A DNA stretch of 44,363 nt, from positions 1 through 44,363 of the forward strand of contig CABUDQ010000014.1 in assembly GCA_902490365.1 (NCBI GenBank), read 5' to 3'. The DNA is from an uncultured Collinsella sp. Its GTDB lineage: Bacteria; Actinomycetota; Coriobacteriia; Coriobacteriales; Coriobacteriaceae. Position numbers and translations under genes: made by a program. Under the pieces are notes generated by a model, which worked only from the letters and a program-made list of their open reading frames with translations, was not told the DNA's origin and made no database searches. Below, piece by piece: positions 29,926 through 38,364 of this stretch (the first letter of the stretch is position 1; the number at the start of each line of letters is the position of its first letter).

Positions 29926-30002
29926 TGGTGGACCTGACAAGATTCGAACTTGTGACCTCCCGGTTATCAGCCGGACGCTCTAACCAACTGAGCTACAGGT
30001 CC
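29926..30002 (-). tRNA. tRNA-Ile, anticodon GAT (copy 2)
   Basis: This copy is identical in sequence to tRNA-Ile at 29702-29778 over the full 77 nt including CCA. A strong hairpin separates it from the Ala-Ile pair, so it is probably a separate transcript. Confidence 0.97.
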
Positions 30003-30073
30003 ATCGCGCAAGGGATATATTAGACGAGTCGTTACGCGCGCGTCAACAACTTTTTTGAAAATCTTTGAGGGGT

Positions 30074-30209
30074 GTCGGCCCGGCTGCCCGGCGGCATGCG
30101 AAGTCGCCTGCTCGGACAGTCCTGCTCGCACGGAGAGCACATTAAGTGCTCTCCGGCTCGTGCGGAACTCGCGATCGACTTCGTATGCCGCCGGGCAGCC
30201 GGGGCCGAC
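30074..30209 (-). repeat. Large compound hairpin downstream of gyrA
   Basis: Two arms of 33 and 34 bases (30074-30106 and 30176-30209) are complementary except for one wobble position and one extra G. They enclose a second perfect hairpin (CGGAGAGCAC 30131-30140 with GTGCTCTCCG 30146-30155). It lies about 25 bases beyond the gyrA terminator. Its architecture resembles 3831-3915 and 33126-33219, although the sequences differ. Confidence 0.85.
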
Positions 30210-30227
30210 GCGAGGTTCAAGATTGTC

Positions 30228-30260
30228 AAAAAAGCGGTCGGCGCGCAGTGCGCCGACCGC
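30228..30260 (-). terminator. Rho-independent terminator after gyrA
   Basis: A perfect 11-bp stem, GCGGTCGGCGC/GCGCCGACCGC, with a 5-base loop is followed on the minus strand by TTTTTT. Confidence 0.92.
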
Positions 30261-30300
30261 CGATGTAAGGGGTCTGATGATTTTTACCAGCTAGGGCCTC

Positions 30301-33042
30301 TTACTCGTCTAGGAGATCCTCTGGCATGTCGTTGCCGTCGCCTAGGTCGACTGGGGCCTCTTCGACGTCGGTTGCGGCCTCGGCGCCTTCGCCTTCGGGC
30401 TTCTCCTTGGCGGCTGTCATGCGGGCTACGGCGCAGATGCGGTCGTTGTCGTCGACGGTCATCATCTTGACGCCCTGGGTAGCGCGGCCAGTCTGGCTAA
30501 TCTCATCGGTCTTGACGCGAATGACCGTCGCGCCCTCCGTCACGATGAACAACTCGTGCTGCGGGCCCACCGTCTTCATGGCCGCGAGGTTGCCCTTACG
30601 CTCGGTCATTTGGATGGTGTAGACGCCCTGGCCGCCGCGATTCTGCTCCGGGTAGTCCGCGACCGGCGTGCGCTTGCCGTAGCCGCGCTCGGTGATGACG
30701 AATAGATCGCCGTTGCCGTTAGTGACTTCCATGCCCAGAACGCTCACGCCGTCCTTCATACCGATACCGCGAACGCCGCTAGTATCGCGGCCGGTGGCGC
30801 GCACCTGCTCCTCGGAGAACATGATCGCCTTGCCCGCGGTGGTGGCCAGGATAATCTTGTCGCCCTCGCGCACGCGGCGCACGTTCAGCAGCGCGTCGTC
30901 GTCACGCAGGTTGATAGCGATCAGGCCGTCGCGGCGGCTGCGGTCATATGCGCTCATTACGGTCTTCTTGACCATGCCGCTCTTGGTGGCAAACATCAGG
31001 TACTCGTCGGCAGGGAACTCGCGGCAGCTGATGACGCTCGCGATCTTCTCGCCCTCCTCGAAGGGCAGCAGGTTGATGATTGCGGTACCGCGCGCCTGGC
31101 GCGTACCCACCGGCAGCTCGTGCACCTTCAGGCGATAGACCTTACCCTTGCTCGAGAAGAACAGCACGTACTCGTGCGTGGACGCGATGAACATCTCGTC
31201 GATGACGTCGTCCTCTTTGAGGTTGACGCCCGACACGCCCTTGCCGCCGCGCTTCTGGGCGCGGTAGGCGGCCACCGGGATGCGCTTGACATAGCCGGTG
31301 TGGGTGATGGTCACGACCATGTCCTCATCGGCAATGAGGTCCTCGACGTCCAGGTCCTTCTCGACATGGCTGATCTCGGTGCGGCGCTTATCGCCGAACT
31401 TCTTGGAGATCTCGCGCATCTCTTCCTTAATGACGCCCAGGATCTTCTCCTCGTGCGCCAGCAGGTCCTCGTAGTAGGCGATGGCGCGGCGCAAGCCGTC
31501 CAGCTCTTCCTGAATCTTGTCGCGCTCCAGGCCGGTCAGGCGGCGCAGCTTCATCTCGAGGATGGCCGTGGTCTGCTCGGGCGTAAAGCCAAAGCGCTCG
31601 ATCAGGCGGCTGCTGGCCTCGGAATCAGTCTGCGAGGAGCGGATGATGCTGATGACCTCGTCGATATGGTCAAGGGCCATCAGGTAGCCCTCAAGGATAT
31701 GCGCGCGGGCCCGGGCCTTCTTAAGGTCGAAGCGGGTGCGGCGGGTGACGACGTCGACCTGGTGGTCGATGTAGTGCTGCAGCATCTCGCGCAGGCTCAG
31801 GCATTTGGGAACGCCGTTGACGAGCGCCAGGTTGTTGGCGCCAAAGGTCGTCTGCAGCGAGGTGTACTTATACAGGTTGTTGAGCACGACCTGCGGGATG
31901 ACGCCCTTCTTGAGTTCGATGACCAGACGGATACCCTTCTGGTTGGACTCATCGCGCATATCCGAGATGCCCTCGATGCGCTTGTCGTTGACGAGCTGGG
32001 CGATCTTCTCCTGCAGAGTGCCCTTGTTGACCATGTAGGGGATCTCGGTAAAGACCAGGCGGCTGCGGCCGGTCTTGGTGGACTCCACGTGAGCCTTGGC
32101 GCGCACGGTAATGGAGCCGCGGCCGGTCTCGTAGCTCTGCTTAATGCCGGCGCTGCCCATGATGATGGCGCCGGTGGGGAAGTCCGGACCGGGCATGATC
32201 TGCATGAGCTCGTCGACGGTGGCTTCGGGGTTGTCGATCAGGTAGCAGGTGGCCTCGATCGCCTCGGTGAGGTTGTGCGGGGCGATGTTGGTGGCCATGC
32301 CGACGGCGATGCCCTGGCTGCCGTTGACCAGCAGGTTGGGGAAGCGCGCAGGCAGTGCCACGGGCTCGGCGAGTGATTCGTCGTAGTTGGGCTGCCAGTC
32401 GACGGTATCCTTCTGCAGGTCACGCAGCAGCTCCATGGCGGGCTTTGCCAGGCGGCTCTCGGTGTAACGCATGGCTGCCGCGCCGTCGCCGTCGATGTTG
32501 CCGAAGTTGCCGTGACCGTCGATGAGCGGCGTGCGCATGGAGAACCACTGCGCCAGGCGGACCATGGCCTCATAGACCGCGGAGTCGCCATGCGGGTGGT
32601 ACTTACCGATAACTTCGCCGACCGTCCAGGCCGACTTCTTGTGCGGACGGTTGGGGTAGATGCCGCTCTCGTTCATCGCGTACAGGATGCGGCGGTGCAC
32701 CGGCTTTAGGCCGTCGCGCACGTCCGGCAGGGCGCGCGCCGTGATGACCGACATCGAATACTCGATAAACGACTGCTTCATCTCGCGACCGAACTCCGAA
32801 ATCTGGAGCTGGCCGCCATTGATATCCTCGCCGGCCGAGGCGCCACGGTCGACTTCGCCAAAGCTCTCCTCGAGCTCACCGTCGTCGTCCTCTTCCTCGT
32901 CATCATCGGCATCGGGGTTATAGGCGTCAGGATCGCCGTCCTCGCCCTGCTCAGCACGGGCAAGCAGGCGCCTCAGATCGTCGGGCATGCCGGCGTCGCC
33001 GGCCTCGCCCATGCCCTCGTTATTGTTGATATCGTCTGCCAC
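30301..33042 (-). CDS. gyrA: DNA gyrase subunit A, with acidic N-terminal extension
   Basis: GyrA cuts and rejoins DNA in the A2B2 gyrase that introduces negative supercoils. The core starts near residue 86 (REMKQSFIEYSMSVITARAL). Tyr193 in MRYTES is the catalytic tyrosine, and QKRGGKG is the GyrA box. About 85 residues precede the core, very acidic around 36-66 (ADDDEEEDDDGELEES), which is not typical of GyrA. The quinolone-determining region is HPHGDSAVYEAM with Ser154 and Glu158, a sensitive-type pattern. The C-terminal tail is acidic too. gyrB lies upstream. Confidence 0.97.
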   Translation of the reverse strand: MADDINNNEGMGEAGDAGMPDDLRRLLARAEQGEDGDPDAYNPDADDDEEEDDDGELEESFGEVDRGASAGEDINGGQLQISEFGREMKQSFIEYSMSVITARALPDVRDGLKPVHRRILYAMNESGIYPNRPHKKSAWTVGEVIGKYHPHGDSAVYEAMVRLAQWFSMRTPLIDGHGNFGNIDGDGAAAMRYTESRLAKPAMELLRDLQKDTVDWQPNYDESLAEPVALPARFPNLLVNGSQGIAVGMATNIAPHNLTEAIEATCYLIDNPEATVDELMQIMPGPDFPTGAIIMGSAGIKQSYETGRGSITVRAKAHVESTKTGRSRLVFTEIPYMVNKGTLQEKIAQLVNDKRIEGISDMRDESNQKGIRLVIELKKGVIPQVVLNNLYKYTSLQTTFGANNLALVNGVPKCLSLREMLQHYIDHQVDVVTRRTRFDLKKARARAHILEGYLMALDHIDEVISIIRSSQTDSEASSRLIERFGFTPEQTTAILEMKLRRLTGLERDKIQEELDGLRRAIAYYEDLLAHEEKILGVIKEEMREISKKFGDKRRTEISHVEKDLDVEDLIADEDMVVTITHTGYVKRIPVAAYRAQKRGGKGVSGVNLKEDDVIDEMFIASTHEYVLFFSSKGKVYRLKVHELPVGTRQARGTAIINLLPFEEGEKIASVISCREFPADEYLMFATKSGMVKKTVMSAYDRSRRDGLIAINLRDDDALLNVRRVREGDKIILATTAGKAIMFSEEQVRATGRDTSGVRGIGMKDGVSVLGMEVTNGNGDLFVITERGYGKRTPVADYPEQNRGGQGVYTIQMTERKGNLAAMKTVGPQHELFIVTEGATVIRVKTDEISQTGRATQGVKMMTVDDNDRICAVARMTAAKEKPEGEGAEAATDVEEAPVDLGDGNDMPEDLLDE

Positions 33043-33125
33043 GTTACCTCCTCATGGTTTGCGTGGTCCATTAGTTCCCTACCACGGAGACGGATTACCG
33101 GGAATGCCGGATAACCCTCCTAGGT

Positions 33126-33219
33126 TTTCCAGGTGCCCCAGGTTGCCCTGAAGGATGAGGGCGCACGCCTTGCGTGCGGCGCCCGAAATCCTGAAGGGCA
33201 AGATGGGGTGTCTTGGAAA
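33126..33219 (-). repeat. Large compound hairpin between gyrB and gyrA
   Basis: Nested pairings run inward: TTTCCA/TGGAAA, CCCCA/TGGGG, TTGCCCT/AGGGCAA and AGGAT/ATCCT. The inner stem is GGGCGC-ACGC with GCGT-GCG-GCGCCC, holding a 3-base bulge and loop CTT. The structure starts immediately after the gyrB stop. No T-run follows, so it may only partly stop transcription or may protect gyrB mRNA. Confidence 0.8.
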
Positions 33220-33220
33220 G

Positions 33221-35251
33221 CTAGGCGTCTAGGAAGCGTGCGTCATGGGCGTGCTTCTCGATATATTCGCGGCGATAGCCGACCTCGGAACCCATCAGCT
33301 CGCGCACGGCGCGGTCCGCCACCACGGCGTCCTCGATCGACACGCGCTGCAGGATGCGGGTCTTGGGATCCATCGTCGTCGAGGCAAGCTGCTTGGGGTC
33401 CATCTCGCCCAGGCCCTTGTAGCGCTGGACGGTATAGCCCTTGCGCTTCTTGGTGATCTTGCCGTCCTTGGCCTTGCCGTCCTCGTCGTTGTCGTCGGGG
33501 TTCAGGCCCAGACTCTGGATGGTGTCGCGCAGGATCTCGTCTTCGGGCTGGCGGCCGTTGGGATACACGTAGTGGATCTTGTTGCGCACCTTAATGCCAA
33601 AGATGGGCGGGCAGGCAACATAGACGTAGCCGGCATCGATCAGCGGACGCATGTACTTGTAGAAGAACGTCAGCAGCAGGATGCGGATATGCGCACCGTC
33701 GACGTCCGCATCGGTCATGATGATGATCTTGTGGTAGCGCGCCTTGGTGATATCGAAGTCGCCGCCGTCGCCGGCACTCGTCGTGACACCGCAGCCGATC
33801 GCGGTAATCAGCGACTGGATGGTGTCGCTCGAGAACGCGCGATGGTCACCAACGCGTTCGACGTTCAGAATCTTGCCGCGCAGGGGCAGAATCGCCTGGA
33901 TGTCTCGGCGACGGCCATCCTTGGCCGAACCGCCTGCCGAGTCACCCTCTACGATGAAGAGCTCGGTCAGCTCGGCATCGCGCACCGAGCAGTCAGCGAG
34001 CTTACCGGGCAGGGACGCCGTCTCGAGCAGGCTCTTGCGGCGGGTCGCCTCGCGCGCCTTGCGGGCGGCGTTGCGCGCCTTGCAGGCCTGTTGCGCCTTC
34101 TTGACAATCTCGCGGGCGGGCTTGGGATGCTCCTCCAAGTAATCGGCGAGGCCGTCGGTCACGATCTTGAGCGTGAGCGCGCGCATATAGGAGCTGCCGA
34201 GCTTTGCCTTGGTCTGGCCCTCAAACTGAGGATCGGGCAGCTTGACCGAGATAACGGCCGAAAGGCCCTCGCGCACATCGTCGCCGGTCAGGTTGGCGTC
34301 TTTTTCCTTGAGCAGGTTCTGCTTGCGCGCGTAATCGTTGATTACGCGGGTGAGCGCGGTGCGGAAGCCCTCAAGGTGCATGCCGCCCTCGGGAGTGTAG
34401 ATGTCGTTGGCGAACGACATGACGTTCTCACCGTAGCCGCTATTCCACTGCAGGGAAACCTCGACCTCGCCCATCTTGGTCACAGGCGCGTCCGGATCCG
34501 ATTTGCCCTCGATGTAGATGGGCTCCTTAAAGGCCTCGGGGACGTCCTTGCCCTCGTTGAGGAACTTGACGAAGTCGATGATGCCGCCCTCGTAGCAAAA
34601 CTCCTCCACGTGGGGAGTCGCCTCGCGCTCGTCGGTCAGCACAATCTTAAGGTTCTTATTGAGGAACGCCGTCTCCTGCAGACGGTTGTGCAGCGTATCG
34701 AAATCGTAGATGCAGGTCTCGAAGATCTCGTCGTCGGGCCAGAAGGTGACGGTGGTGCCCGTTGAATCCGAGGTGCCCACGACCTCCATCTTCTTGACGG
34801 TCTTGCCGCGCGAGAACTCCATCTCGTAGGTGTTGCCATCGCGGCGAACCTGAACGACCACGCGCTTGGACAGTGCGTTGACGACGGAGATGCCCACGCC
34901 GTGCAGGCCGCCCGAGACCTTATAGGCCGAGTTATCGAACTTACCGCCGGCGTGCAAGATCGTCATAACGACCTCGAGCGTCGGGATCTTTTTAACAGGG
35001 TGCTCGTCGACGGGGATGCCGCGCCCGTTGTCGACGACCGTGATGGAGTTGTCGGCGTGGACCGTCACCTGGATCTCGGTGCAGAAACCGGCCATGGCCT
35101 CGTCGACGGAGTTGTCAACGATCTCCCACACCAGGTGATGCAGACCGCTGGCGCTCGTCGAGCCGATATACATGCCCGGGCGCTTACGAACGGCCTCGAG
35201 ACCTTCGAGAATCTTGATCTCGCCGCCATCGTAATCGTTTTCGTTTGCCAC
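33221..35251 (-). CDS. gyrB: DNA gyrase subunit B
   Basis: GyrB is the ATP-hydrolysing subunit of gyrase. The 676-residue protein has the GHKL ATPase domain (LEAVRKRPGMYIGS, then VDNGRGIPV) and the Toprim domain (FIVEGDSAGGSAKDGRRRD, then TDADVDGAHI). It ends with the conserved C-terminus (YKGLGEMDPKQL). I chose GTG 35249-35251 because GGAGG lies four bases upstream; an earlier TTG would translate that site. The gene follows the recF unit, with a terminator between. Confidence 0.97.
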   Translation of the reverse strand: MANENDYDGGEIKILEGLEAVRKRPGMYIGSTSASGLHHLVWEIVDNSVDEAMAGFCTEIQVTVHADNSITVVDNGRGIPVDEHPVKKIPTLEVVMTILHAGGKFDNSAYKVSGGLHGVGISVVNALSKRVVVQVRRDGNTYEMEFSRGKTVKKMEVVGTSDSTGTTVTFWPDDEIFETCIYDFDTLHNRLQETAFLNKNLKIVLTDEREATPHVEEFCYEGGIIDFVKFLNEGKDVPEAFKEPIYIEGKSDPDAPVTKMGEVEVSLQWNSGYGENVMSFANDIYTPEGGMHLEGFRTALTRVINDYARKQNLLKEKDANLTGDDVREGLSAVISVKLPDPQFEGQTKAKLGSSYMRALTLKIVTDGLADYLEEHPKPAREIVKKAQQACKARNAARKAREATRRKSLLETASLPGKLADCSVRDAELTELFIVEGDSAGGSAKDGRRRDIQAILPLRGKILNVERVGDHRAFSSDTIQSLITAIGCGVTTSAGDGGDFDITKARYHKIIIMTDADVDGAHIRILLLTFFYKYMRPLIDAGYVYVACPPIFGIKVRNKIHYVYPNGRQPEDEILRDTIQSLGLNPDDNDEDGKAKDGKITKKRKGYTVQRYKGLGEMDPKQLASTTMDPKTRILQRVSIEDAVVADRAVRELMGSEVGYRREYIEKHAHDARFLDA

Positions 35252-35304
35252 ACGTCCTCCTTCAGTCAAGAAAATGTGTACAGCCTTACTAGTTTATCGT
35301 AAAA

Positions 35305-35330
35305 AAATACCCTCGGGAACGAGGGTATTT
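35305..35330 (-). terminator. Rho-independent terminator after the recF/DciA-like genes
   Basis: A perfect 11-bp stem, AAATACCCTCG/CGAGGGTATTT, with a 4-base loop is followed on the minus strand by TTTTACG. gyrB must start from a promoter beyond it; I see no clear -35/-10 pair there. Confidence 0.9.
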
Positions 35331-35356
35331 GGCTCTACAAGGCCACCAGATGCGAT

Positions 35357-35920
35357 TTAAGGCTCTTTTTTGCTTTGCACGCCCTTGGCCCACTCGGCGC
35401 TGGCTCTCATGGCATTCTCGAGGGCCTCGCGCAGTTTTTGGTCTTCGATGGGCGCCACCTGGCGCTCGATCTCGGTACGCTCGGCCTCACTTAGGTCGGC
35501 GTGCGGGGCCGGCGGTCGCTCGGTCGTCGCCGGGCGCAGGCGCTCCTTGGCGGCGGGCGGCGTGTGACCGGGCGCGGTGGTTTTGAACACCAGGCCGTCC
35601 ACATGCGCACCGGCGCGCTCCATGCGCGCACGGATGATCTCGCGCAACAGCGTCATTTCCTGCGTCCACGAGGGCGAGTCGAGATACACCAGCAGCTCAT
35701 TGGACTCGGGCAGGTAGCGCAGCCCCGTCACATGCCGTCCCTCGCGCGTGCCCGAGCACACCGCGTTCCATGCGCGATAGACCGCGCGCGACTCCTCGGC
35801 GGCCTCCATCTGCGCACGGCGCTTAGGCGTTGCAGCCGCCAGGATGCGCTGGCGCTCTGCGTTCAAAAATCCACTGAAGGCGACTGTCTCGCTCTCGCGC
35901 TCGTAATTAGCACGTCTCAC
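35357..35920 (-). CDS. DUF721 / DciA-like protein
   Basis: The N-terminal half of this 187-residue protein shows the DUF721 pattern (YRAWNAVCSGTREGRHVTGLRY, then LLVYLDSPSWTQEMTLLRE). Beta strands around residues 60-85 are followed by an amphipathic helix. DciA proteins load or help the DnaB helicase in most bacteria that lack DnaC/DnaI. The C-terminal half is low-complexity and charged. The start is GTG 35920, inside the end of recF (14-base overlap), so the genes are coupled. The recF neighbourhood is the usual actinobacterial place for this family. Confidence 0.85.
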   Translation of the reverse strand: MRRANYERESETVAFSGFLNAERQRILAAATPKRRAQMEAAEESRAVYRAWNAVCSGTREGRHVTGLRYLPESNELLVYLDSPSWTQEMTLLREIIRARMERAGAHVDGLVFKTTAPGHTPPAAKERLRPATTERPPAPHADLSEAERTEIERQVAPIEDQKLREALENAMRASAEWAKGVQSKKEP

Positions 35921-37013
35921 CCATGCTCACCACCTTGGCTCGATCAAGCAGGTCATCGGTAAAGTACCCCAGGTTGGTCGTAGTTATGACCGTCTGGATA
36001 TCATCGCCGATCAGCCGCAGGAAAGCGCCGCGACGCTCGCCGTCGAGCTCGCTCATCACGTCGTCCAAAAGCAGCAGCGGGGCGGTGCCCAGGACATCGC
36101 GAGCCACGGCCACCTCGGCCACCTTCCAGGACAGTACCAGCGTGCGCTGCTGTCCTTGGCTGGCAAATGAACGGGCGGAGCGACCAGCCACGGTGAACTC
36201 GATCTCGTCGCGATGCGGTCCCACCAACGTCACGCCGCGGCGAATTTCCTCGTCGGCATGCTCGTCAAGGGCAGCCAGCATGCGCTCGTACGCCCAACCC
36301 TTCAGCTCTTCGCGATCCTCGACCTGGGGCAAATCCCCCAGCGTGGACGCATAGGTCACGTTGGCAGCCTCGCCGGACGCCACTTGCCCGTAGGCAGTGT
36401 GCACATGGCCCGCCAGCCGGTCGAGTAGGGCCAACCGGTGCACGAGCAGGGCCGAGCCCGCGCGAGCAATCGAATCGTTCCACGCGCCGAGCATCTCGCG
36501 ACAGCACCAGGTCTCCTTGAGCAGGGCGTTACGCTGGGTCACGCAGCGCCCATAGGTGCTCGCAAGATCGGCATAACGCGCGCTCAGCTGCATGCCAAAG
36601 TCATCGAGGGCGGCGCGGCGCACACTGGCGCCTCGCTTAACCATGTCCAGATGGTCGGGGCAAAACAGCACGCTCGGCAGAATCCCGCGCACACCGGCGG
36701 CAGAGCATCTCTTGCCGTTGCGACTAAACGAGCGCTTACCGTCCTCCGCGCTCAATCCCATATCAAGCACGCGGCCGTCGCCCTCGAGCCTCAGCTCGAT
36801 CTTGCACGAGCCCACGCCGTCATGGACGAGCTCGGCTGCGGTCGGATGCCTAAACGAGGCGCCACTCGTCAGCAGCTGCAGCGCCTCTATGAGATTGGTC
36901 TTTCCCGCCGCGTTGGGTCCCGCAAGTATCGTCACGCCCTCGTCCAGGGCAAGGCGATAGCTATCGAAGCTGCGGTAGTGCGCGACGGAAAGATCGCGGG
37001 CGAACATGGTCAT
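35907..37013 (-). CDS. recF: DNA replication and repair protein RecF
   Basis: RecF is an SMC-like ATPase that helps RecA load at gaps. The 368-residue protein has Walker A (AGPNAAGKTNLIEALQLL, residues about 32-49), the signature (SFASQGQQRTLVLSWKVAE) and Walker B (LLLLDDVMSELD). It begins nine bases after the dnaN stop. ATG 37013 and ATG 37007 are both possible starts; I kept the first. Confidence 0.97.
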   Translation of the reverse strand: MTMFARDLSVAHYRSFDSYRLALDEGVTILAGPNAAGKTNLIEALQLLTSGASFRHPTAAELVHDGVGSCKIELRLEGDGRVLDMGLSAEDGKRSFSRNGKRCSAAGVRGILPSVLFCPDHLDMVKRGASVRRAALDDFGMQLSARYADLASTYGRCVTQRNALLKETWCCREMLGAWNDSIARAGSALLVHRLALLDRLAGHVHTAYGQVASGEAANVTYASTLGDLPQVEDREELKGWAYERMLAALDEHADEEIRRGVTLVGPHRDEIEFTVAGRSARSFASQGQQRTLVLSWKVAEVAVARDVLGTAPLLLLDDVMSELDGERRGAFLRLIGDDIQTVITTTNLGYFTDDLLDRAKVVSMGETC

Positions 37014-37022
37014 GGCGCAGCG

Positions 37023-38126
37023 CTAGATGCGGACCGGCATGACCAGGTACAGGTAGTTGATCTTGTCGTAGGACTTGAAGATGCCCGCCTGCGAGTAGCT
37101 CTTGAGCTCCAGCGTGATCTCCTTCTCCTTGGACAGGGCATTGAGGCAGCCGAAGATGTAGTGGTAGTTGAAGGCGATGGTACCCGACTCGCCCTCAGCC
37201 TCGACATCGATCGTCTCCTGCGCAAGGTCCTGGTCATTGGAAATGGAGGACAGGCCCATCTGCCCGTTCTCGACATCGATCTCGAACTTGACGGCGGGGT
37301 TGGCGCTCGCGATAACGGCCACGCGCTTGAGGGCGGCGTTAAAGGCGGCGACATCGATCTTGACGCTCGTTACGCACGAATCGGGGATGAGCTGCTTGTA
37401 GTTGGGGTACACGCCCTCGATGCGACGCGACACGTAGGTGGTGTTGCCGGCCTCGAAGACGACCTGGGTGTCGGTAGCCCCGATCATGATGGTCGCCTGG
37501 CTGGCCATGATGTTCAGCGCGTCGTTAAAGGCGTCAGCCGGAACGTTGAGCTCAAAGGAGCCCTCGAGGGTCGAGGTCTCGACCTGCGTATCGCACACGG
37601 CCAAGCGGAAGGAATCGGTCGCCACCAGGCGTACGGTGTTGTTCTCGACCTTCATGTGCACGCCGCCCAGGATGGGGCGAGCCTTGTCGGTCGAGGTGAC
37701 GCGCCACACGCGGCCGACCATTTCGGACAAGACATCGGTCGGCAGCTCCACGGCACTCTCGATGGCATAGGCCGGAAACTCGGGGAAGTCATTGGCATCG
37801 AGCGTGTTCAGCCTAAAAGAGCTCTTCTCGCAACCAATCAGCACCTGGCGCTCGGACAGCTCAAAGGTGACCGGGGCATCGGGGAGGGTCTTGGTGATAT
37901 TGGAGAGCATCTTACAGGGGATAACCATCTCGCCCTCTTCTTCGACATGCGCCGCGATGCGATGACGGATCGAGATGGTGTAGTTAGAGGTCTGGAATTC
38001 CAAGATGCCGTCTTGGGCCTTAACGAGCACGCCCGACAGGATGGGGAGGGTGGATGCCGAAGCGACACCCTTCATAACGACGCCGATGGCTTGTGTAAGC
38101 GAGCTCTGGCTGACGGTGAACTTCAT
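37023..38126 (-). CDS. dnaN: DNA polymerase III beta subunit (sliding clamp)
   Basis: The 367-residue protein is the ring-shaped processivity clamp. Start MKFTVSQSSLTQAIGVVMKG and the C-terminus NYLYLVMPVRI (the usual MP(V/M)R(L/I) end) are typical, as are the three repeated domains in length. The start lies directly beside the AT-rich unwinding tract of the origin, with AAAGGT as the ribosome-binding site. Confidence 0.98.
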   Translation of the reverse strand: MKFTVSQSSLTQAIGVVMKGVASASTLPILSGVLVKAQDGILEFQTSNYTISIRHRIAAHVEEEGEMVIPCKMLSNITKTLPDAPVTFELSERQVLIGCEKSSFRLNTLDANDFPEFPAYAIESAVELPTDVLSEMVGRVWRVTSTDKARPILGGVHMKVENNTVRLVATDSFRLAVCDTQVETSTLEGSFELNVPADAFNDALNIMASQATIMIGATDTQVVFEAGNTTYVSRRIEGVYPNYKQLIPDSCVTSVKIDVAAFNAALKRVAVIASANPAVKFEIDVENGQMGLSSISNDQDLAQETIDVEAEGESGTIAFNYHYIFGCLNALSKEKEITLELKSYSQAGIFKSYDKINYLYLVMPVRI

Positions 38127-38130
38127 CTTT

Positions 38131-38353
38131 TAATACCTTTCTATAGATATAAATATCTTAATAATAGTAATAGCACTGACGAAACTGTTGATTACTCCCA
38201 AAGACGCAGGTCGGACCCAGAAAGAGAATCGACAGCAACCTGTGTGCAACAGGGGTGGTTTTCCACGTTCAAAACCTGCGCAAAACTTTTCATCACCGCG
38301 GGTTGGGTTTTAGACACCTTATGCCCGTGGTTTCGACAAGTTTTCAACAGCTG
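38131..38353. other. Origin of replication, part A: unwinding region and DnaA boxes between dnaA and dnaN
   Basis: The AT-rich tract 38131-38158 (with palindrome AGATATAAATATCT at 38145-38158) abuts TAATAATAGTAATAG (38159-38173), five TA(A/G) units. This is the arrangement of DnaA-trio plus unwinding element known from B. subtilis. Candidate DnaA boxes follow: TAATCAACA (minus, 38186-38194), TTTTCCACG (38259-38267), TTTCGACAA (38331-38339) and TTTTCAACA (38341-38349). No classical TTATCCACA is present. The gene context (dnaA, dnaN, recF, gyrB, rpmH) makes an origin here very likely; the exact box set is inferred. Confidence 0.8.
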
Positions 38354-38364
38354 TGTCCATTTAC

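Noticed and set aside
31120..32376. A 418-codon open frame on the plus strand
   Set aside because: It is antisense to gyrA and has a shadow-frame composition; no known domain is visible.
32560..32620. Fluoroquinolone-resistance mutations in GyrA
   Set aside because: The determining region keeps Ser and an acidic residue (Ser154, Glu158), the sensitive-type pattern.
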